This document shows positions 7,609-11,627 of a stretch of DNA of 11,627 nt, in pieces. Numbering within the stretch: position 1 is the stretch's first letter; every line of letters begins with the position of its first letter. This DNA comes from Spirochaetota bacterium (GTDB lineage Bacteria > Spirochaetota > Spirochaetia > SZUA-6). The notes under the pieces were generated by a model. The model did no database searches. It was given only the letters and a program-made list of their open reading frames with translations, and had not been told where the DNA came from. The position numbers and the translations under genes were made by a program. The stretch lies in assembly GCA_003641675.1 (NCBI GenBank), contig QNBI01000023.1, forward strand, positions 1-11,627, given 5' to 3'.

Positions 7609-7638
7609 ACAGTACAGCTCTACAGACAGAACAGTACA
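7609..7638. repeat. Cluster of ACAG/CTGT repeats with paired ACAGTACA octamers
   Basis: ACAGTACA occurs at 7609-7616 and again at 7631-7638, start to start 22 bases apart, about two helical turns. ACAG itself occurs five times between 7609 and 7634. The cluster lies just before the Shine-Dalgarno site of the TTG-started gene, where it would read as CTGT repeats in the leader. It could be an operator for a regulator binding two sites on one face of the helix, or a chance low-complexity stretch. Confidence 0.35.
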
Positions 7639-7734
7639 ATTCTTCCCAGTAAAACTGTCTAAATATGCAACATTTTCCAAACAGTTATATAATCGGCATT
7701 TTCAGAGGAAAACAGGAATTCAATAAGCCGGATT

Positions 7735-8751
7735 TTAACAGACTTTTACCTTTAGCACTTTGGATATCTTTACAAGCTGTTCAAAGAGTTCTTTAAAATT
7801 ATCAAGTTTAAGCGACTGCTTGCCGTCCGATTTTGCATGAAGGGGATCGGGATGTATTTCCACAATAAGTCCGTCTGCACCGGATGCTATTGCAGCCATG
7901 GAGGCGGATTTTATATAGTGCCAGTCTCCCATGGAATGGCTCGGGTCAATTATAACAGGCAGGTGACTGAACCTCTTAATAACCGGGACAGCACCGATAT
8001 CGAGGGTATTTCGAGTTGCCGTTTCAAAAGTTCGTATCCCGCGCTCACAGAGAATTATTCTTTCGTTGCCCTCTTTCATAATATACTCTGCAGACAAAAG
8101 TAGTTCTTCTATCTTTCCCATCATACTCCGTTTTAGGAGGATGGGTTTTTGTGCTTTTCCCAGAGCCTTGAGAAGCGCAAAATTCTGCATATTTCTCGCA
8201 CCAACCTGGAATATATCCGTATAGTTTCCGACAAGCTCTACCTCATGTGCAGAGAGAACCTCGGTAACAACCGCAAGGCCGTGTCTGTCTGCGGAATCTC
8301 TTAGTATTTTAAGCCCCTTCTCCCCCAGCCCCTGAAAAGAATAAGGAGAGGAACGGGGCTTAAAGGCGCCTCCCCTGATAAACTTAAGGTTAAAAGTCTC
8401 AAGATATGCTGCAATTGTTTCTACCTGTTCTGTGCTCTCGATAGAGCAGGGCCCTGCTATTACGGTGAAATTTCCTCTGCCTATCCTCTCTTCGTTTACC
8501 TTTATCAGTGTATCATCCGGGTGAAAATCCCTGGAAGCAAGCTTGTACGGTTTTAAAACATGAAGGATCTGCTCCACTCCGGGCAGCTGGTTAAATTCTT
8601 CTTCAGGAATTGCCCTGTCGTCTCCGGTAATTCCCACGATTGTTCTTATAGCGCCCCTGCTTAAATGAGGGTGAAAGCCGAGAGACTCTATCTTTTTAAC
8701 TGCATTTTCTACATCTTTTTCTTTGGCATCACTGCTGAAAATTAAAATCAT
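7735..8751 (-). CDS. aroF: 3-deoxy-D-arabino-heptulosonate 7-phosphate (DAHP) synthase, type I-beta
   Basis: Condenses phosphoenolpyruvate with erythrose 4-phosphate, the first step of the shikimate pathway to aromatic amino acids, in the cytoplasm. At 338 residues it has the same length as the Thermotoga maritima enzyme, and its four metal ligands fall at the same numbers: Cys102 (AGPCSIES), His272 (DPSHSMGDW), Glu298 (IVEIHPDP) and Asp309 (KSDGKQS). Other landmarks are GGAFKPRSSPYSFQG (127-141), KRSMMGK (207-213) and ERGIRTFE (236-243). Residues 1-70 form the N-terminal ferredoxin-like regulatory domain (MILIFSSDAKEKDVE to VLKPYKL), which in this subclass mediates feedback inhibition by tyrosine or phenylalanine. 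The start aligns with that of relatives, has no Shine-Dalgarno sequence, and sits directly behind a promoter (see 8752-8786), so the mRNA may be leaderless. No other aromatic pathway gene is in the window. Confidence 0.97.
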   Translation of the reverse strand: MILIFSSDAKEKDVENAVKKIESLGFHPHLSRGAIRTIVGITGDDRAIPEEEFNQLPGVEQILHVLKPYKLASRDFHPDDTLIKVNEERIGRGNFTVIAGPCSIESTEQVETIAAYLETFNLKFIRGGAFKPRSSPYSFQGLGEKGLKILRDSADRHGLAVVTEVLSAHEVELVGNYTDIFQVGARNMQNFALLKALGKAQKPILLKRSMMGKIEELLLSAEYIMKEGNERIILCERGIRTFETATRNTLDIGAVPVIKRFSHLPVIIDPSHSMGDWHYIKSASMAAIASGADGLIVEIHPDPLHAKSDGKQSLKLDNFKELFEQLVKISKVLKVKVC

Positions 8752-8786
8752 GGGACTAATCTAATGGGATAGGCCGTATTTGTCAA
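8752..8786 (-). promoter_or_regulatory. Promoter abutting the aroF start (predicted leaderless transcript)
   Basis: On the minus strand a perfect -35 TTGACA (8781-8786) is followed after exactly 17 bases by TAGATT (8758-8763, 4 of 6 to the -10 consensus). Only six bases (8752-8757) separate the -10 box from the ATG at 8751, so the expected start of transcription falls on or beside the A of the start codon. Confidence 0.6.
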
Positions 8787-8862
8787 TTGCAGACCAGCGA
8801 GACAGTAAAATCTATTTAACATACACCCGGCTAAAATGTACCCAAAAGTTCAGAGACTCCGC

Positions 8863-9213
8863 TTAATGGCCCAAAATACTTATCACCTTTAGTTTCTCAG
8901 GAAACAGCGGAGGATTCGCCTTTCCGGTTACATATCCGACAACAGTAACGGATCTATGCTGATACCTGTTTCTAAGTTCCGATGCTAGTTTCCCTTCCAG
9001 CATATAGCGTTTTTTTCTCGGGCCCGGTCCTTCAAGAATAACATGAGTATGGGGTTCGTTTCCTTCTATCAGCACCGTTCCTGTAAAAGTTACCGTTTTT
9101 TTCCCCTCTTTAACATTTGCACATGAAAAAAATGCAGAAAAGAGCACAGCAATAATTGCAGCAAAGTATATAACCACTATGACAGAAGAACGCAGCATCT
9201 TTCTTTTTTTCAT
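8863..9213 (-). CDS. Small putative lipoprotein
   Basis: A 116-residue protein. A basic start (MKKRKMLRSS) and a hydrophobic stretch (11-29) lead to a relaxed lipobox AFFSC with Cys31 as the probable lipidated residue; spirochaetes tolerate such non-canonical boxes. The mature part is a compact beta-rich unit: VTFTGTVLIEGNEPHTHVILEG, a KRYMLEG hairpin, a short helix (LASELRNRY), then HRSVTVVGYVTGK and a closing strand LKVISILG. The order of strands with one helix before the fourth strand resembles a small OB fold, but no family is recognised. It starts 13 bases after the stop of the metalloprotease gene, with a GGGA-type ribosome site between them, so it is probably the second gene of that operon. 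A membrane-anchored accessory or inhibitor of the protease is possible but purely inferred. Confidence 0.75.
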   Translation of the reverse strand: MKKRKMLRSSVIVVIYFAAIIAVLFSAFFSCANVKEGKKTVTFTGTVLIEGNEPHTHVILEGPGPRKKRYMLEGKLASELRNRYQHRSVTVVGYVTGKANPPLFPEKLKVISILGH

Positions 9214-9226
9214 TTTCCCTGTCCTG

Positions 9227-11365
9227 CTACCTTACTACTACGGTTAATCCTGTATTGGCCGGTACCGCTATTAAAAATCTATTCTTGCCGGTAAGGTTCT
9301 GCCCTGCCCGGTATATTGTATTTGAACTGGCTTCTATCTTTGAAATACCGTCGTAATTGGAAGAATCAAAAACATAGGGTCCTGTAACGCCTAAATATGT
9401 ATAGTTGTACATATTTATGGAGCCTAATTTGTAACTTACGCCCCCGGAGGAGGAGGTGAACCACGTGCCGGCATTATACCTGTAATCAGCAGGCAGATCG
9501 GTAAATTTCGATAGCATCGCAGCCGCCGCCCAATCTCCCAGACGGTTCGCCATGGAATCGTTCGGTTCCCCTGCCAGCCTGAGTGCATATGTCACCATAT
9601 CCGATCCTGAATTTTCGCTGTTCTGTACCGTATTTTTAAGAAAAGTTGCACCGCCGAAATTCCTTATCAGGTATGCCCCGAAGGAGTAGACTATAGAATA
9701 GCTGTACAGCACATCGTTTCCGGAAAGCCATTTTGTAACATCCAGATAATCCTTATAGTTGTACCTGTTAAGCCTCCCCTGAAGCCCAGGACTGCCGGCA
9801 GTGGGGTCCGTAGGATCAACCCCCCTGGGTCCTGGTGTACCAAGTTTATAGGATACTATATCCTCCGTGGCCATGGAGCATAGTTCATTTATCCAGGTCT
9901 CCGTATTTGCGCCCCTTAAAACACTATGCTGGTAAAAGTGAATCATGTGCTGAAACTCATGCGCCAGAGTGGATACGGTTTCCAGCGGCCAGTAATCTGT
10001 AGGGTTCCAGATACTGCCATCGGAATCGGAATCTACTGACTCCGGCTCTGCATACATTACAGAATCTATATAGAACATAATTCTCTCATTGGAATAGTCA
10101 AGAATCGGGTCCGTAACCGGAGCAGTTCTCTTATAGTTATCCTTTGCCCAGAAAAACCCTAAAACTCCTCCTGTTGTTGAATTGTCGTTATCTATGTCGT
10201 ATAGAAGAATTGTGATATTATCATCCGGCGGAATAAGGTTGGAGTAGGAATGAGAACCCCACTCCTGGCCGAAAATTGCAGTAACCCAGTCGTACACATC
10301 GTTTCCGATACCACTTTTAAGAAAATAGGCCTGCAGATTGTCCACCATACTTTGAGTTACAAGATTAGCCTTTCCGCTTAACGACCCCTCCCAGCAGTCA
10401 TTGGCGACCCAGATATTTAAGGTTTTCCCAGTCCCGCCGGGATCGGTATCTGCAAAAACCGCCCTGCACGTTGCATATATCTCGACAGGATTATTAGAAC
10501 TGTCAAGATCATAAAAAGTCTCAGTCTTGCCTACTGTGTCACTCACTGCCATAGATGGGCTTTCATAGTAGCTGCCCAGCGATTTTGCACCGGCCGGAGG
10601 CCTTTTAACAGGTGAATTGTTGAACTCTGTCACATTCGGCCTTCCCCTGTAACCCGAAAGCTGTTCGGAACCTGCACTTAAGCCTAAAGCAGTTAGGCCT
10701 TTAGCCGCACCAGATAACGAACGAACCCCCTTAGTACTGCTTAATACCTGAACAGAAGGTTTAGCCCTGTCATTATAGCGGTCTACATTGGAAAAGATAA
10801 AGTAAACATCCTTTACAGAGGAGTTGAGATTAACTGTATACAGCAGAGATGAATCTACGGAAGCATTTATTGTACCGTGTTTAAATATTCCGTAAGTCCC
10901 TCCGGAAAAGGAATCGCTGTACCTGGTGGATGAAATATTCACCTGTGAATACAGAGCCCCATTGCCGGAAAGATCCTCTGCAATAACATTAATATAGTAG
11001 ATTTTATCGGGAAGCAGCCCGGAAATTGTTCCGGCCATTTCACCATCTGTGCCTGCTGTAAAATCGCCGTAATTACCCTTTTGCACCAGGCGTGAGGCTT
11101 TTACATCATTCGCTACCTGCATGTTATTTTGGGTTGAGTAGTACAAGGAATAGATAATTTTATCGGCTGTCGTTGTATCGTCCGCAGCCTGCTTCCAGGA
11201 AACAGTTGCCTCTGTTCCTTTAAGACTCTTAACCGAAATAGTTCTTGAATCCGGTAAAGGGGCATTTTCATCCCTAAAAAAAAGACTGCATCCGAAAACC
11301 ATAAAAAAAGTGATAAGAAGTAAAATAACAATTGCGAAAATTCCAAAACTTTTTTTCATGTTCAT
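9227..11365 (-). CDS. Lipoprotein metalloprotease, M30/hyicolysin-like, with fibronectin-III-like domain
   Basis: A 712-residue exported zinc protease. The N-terminus has MNMKKS, a hydrophobic core and a lipobox MVFGC with Cys26 as the probable lipid anchor. Residues about 35-147 look like a fibronectin type III domain (ATVSWKQAADD, YSLYYST, LLPDKIYYINVIAEDLSGN). A beta-rich segment follows, then the catalytic domain with HEFQH at 469-473 (zinc ligands His469 and His473, catalytic Glu470) and, 20 residues on, TWINELCSMATED, whose Glu494 is the likely third ligand as in NExxS-type gluzincins. The HEFQHMI form and the following WINE are typical of the M30 family. The C-terminal ~200 residues are probably a beta domain ending LTVVVR at the last codon. 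The ATG at 11363 and the one at 11357 are both possible starts; neither has a good Shine-Dalgarno site. It is followed at 13 bases by the small lipoprotein gene. Likely surface or periplasmic; the substrate is unknown. Confidence 0.88.
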   Translation of the reverse strand: MNMKKSFGIFAIVILLLITFFMVFGCSLFFRDENAPLPDSRTISVKSLKGTEATVSWKQAADDTTTADKIIYSLYYSTQNNMQVANDVKASRLVQKGNYGDFTAGTDGEMAGTISGLLPDKIYYINVIAEDLSGNGALYSQVNISSTRYSDSFSGGTYGIFKHGTINASVDSSLLYTVNLNSSVKDVYFIFSNVDRYNDRAKPSVQVLSSTKGVRSLSGAAKGLTALGLSAGSEQLSGYRGRPNVTEFNNSPVKRPPAGAKSLGSYYESPSMAVSDTVGKTETFYDLDSSNNPVEIYATCRAVFADTDPGGTGKTLNIWVANDCWEGSLSGKANLVTQSMVDNLQAYFLKSGIGNDVYDWVTAIFGQEWGSHSYSNLIPPDDNITILLYDIDNDNSTTGGVLGFFWAKDNYKRTAPVTDPILDYSNERIMFYIDSVMYAEPESVDSDSDGSIWNPTDYWPLETVSTLAHEFQHMIHFYQHSVLRGANTETWINELCSMATEDIVSYKLGTPGPRGVDPTDPTAGSPGLQGRLNRYNYKDYLDVTKWLSGNDVLYSYSIVYSFGAYLIRNFGGATFLKNTVQNSENSGSDMVTYALRLAGEPNDSMANRLGDWAAAAMLSKFTDLPADYRYNAGTWFTSSSGGVSYKLGSINMYNYTYLGVTGPYVFDSSNYDGISKIEASSNTIYRAGQNLTGKNRFLIAVPANTGLTVVVR

Positions 11366-11447
11366 CTTTTAATTCTATATCAAAACTTTCAATTTTCCAC
11401 AGATATTCGTATATTTTTACAATAGTTTAATCGGATACTTTTAAATA

Positions 11448-11453
11448 AAGGAG
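11448..11453 (+). promoter_or_regulatory. Shine-Dalgarno site of the methyltransferase gene
   Basis: AAGGAG lies nine bases before the ATG at 11463 and supports that start. The divergent intergenic region (11366-11447) is AT-rich with several weak -10-like hexamers, for example TTTAAT at 11426-11431, but no -35/-10 pair convincing enough to call. Confidence 0.65.
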
Positions 11454-11462
11454 TGCAGGCAG

Positions 11463-11627
11463 ATGAAGGAGCTTACACAGGAACAGTCAAAAGTCGAAGT
11501 AAAAGGATTGGAGGCGAAGTTTTACGATGCCTTTTTAAATATTTTAACTTTCGGAAGCTACTCTTCCTTTATAAAACATGCAATCAGAGACTTAGAACTC
11601 TCCGAAGGTGAGCGTGTGCTTGACTTC
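11463..11627 (+). CDS. Start of a class I SAM-dependent methyltransferase (partial)
   Basis: The first 55 codons run off the right edge. The N-terminus contains EAKFYDAFLNILTFGSYSSF, a helical lead-in common in UbiE/COQ5-like and related small-molecule methyltransferases, and ends in LSEGERVLDF, the first strand of the Rossmann fold that should continue as the glycine-rich SAM-binding loop (G-C-G-T-G type) just past the window. The gene is divergent from the metalloprotease. The substrate cannot be told from this piece. Confidence 0.7.
   Translation, partial: MKELTQEQSKVEVKGLEAKFYDAFLNILTFGSYSSFIKHAIRDLELSEGERVLDF

Noticed and set aside
7300..7662. Open plus-strand frame of 120 codons
   Set aside because: Antisense to the signal-peptide end of the transglutaminase-like gene; no family resemblance, no ribosome site.
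7691..7732. Possible terminator after aroF: AATCGGC pairing with GCCGGATT, with a small inner TTTTC/GAAAA stem
   Set aside because: The outer stem needs a bulge and encloses about 30 bases, and no clean U-run follows in the aroF direction; too weak to call.
8787..8862. Gap before aroF, checked for a T-box or other aromatic-responsive leader
   Set aside because: The strong promoter lies downstream of it at the aroF start, so this stretch would not be part of the aroF transcript; no conserved leader motif seen.

Overview
The window looks like ordinary chromosomal sequence from a spirochaete, probably of the Treponema/Spirochaeta group. This rests on relaxed lipoprotein signals ending in FSC and FGC, a DUF2259-type secreted protein, a SWIM-SNF2 helicase of the Gram-positive/spirochaete kind, and moderate GC. 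It is an inference from gene content, not a species identification. No RNA gene, CRISPR array, insertion sequence or phage gene was seen.

Left end (1-967): the tail of a plus-strand integral membrane protein converges on a minus-strand DHH-family phosphoesterase that is clearly broken. It has an in-frame TAA inside its first metal-binding motif, and the stretch that should carry the DHH motif is missing. Overlapping its start is a short tail of another minus-strand gene that may be the C-terminus of TsaD. This stretch reads as gene decay.

Centre (968-5497, plus strand): a 1106-aa SWIM-zinc-finger SNF2 ATPase overlaps at its 3' end a small TTG-initiated ORF resembling part of a ribbon-helix-helix protein. 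Next comes a beta-hydroxyacid dehydrogenase with its own promoter (TTGTAT-17-TATAAT) and a strong Shine-Dalgarno sequence.

Right half (5594-11365, minus strand), in transcription order: a lipoprotein metalloprotease of M30/hyicolysin type with an N-terminal fibronectin-III-like domain; 13 nt later, a small lipoprotein; the DAHP synthase aroF, which opens the shikimate pathway and appears to be transcribed leaderless from a near-consensus promoter; then a pair of exported proteins, one transglutaminase-like with a TTG start and one DUF2259. The peptidase/lipoprotein pair and the transglutaminase-like/DUF2259 pair each look like two-gene operons for envelope proteins, with aroF as its own unit between them. 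A plus-strand methyltransferase starts at the right edge and runs off the window.

The most notable points are the decayed DHH gene, the predicted leaderless aroF transcript, the half ribbon-helix-helix ORF coupled to the SNF2 gene, and a cluster of ACAG/CTGT repeats just before the TTG-started gene. I did not find a convincing new multi-gene system.
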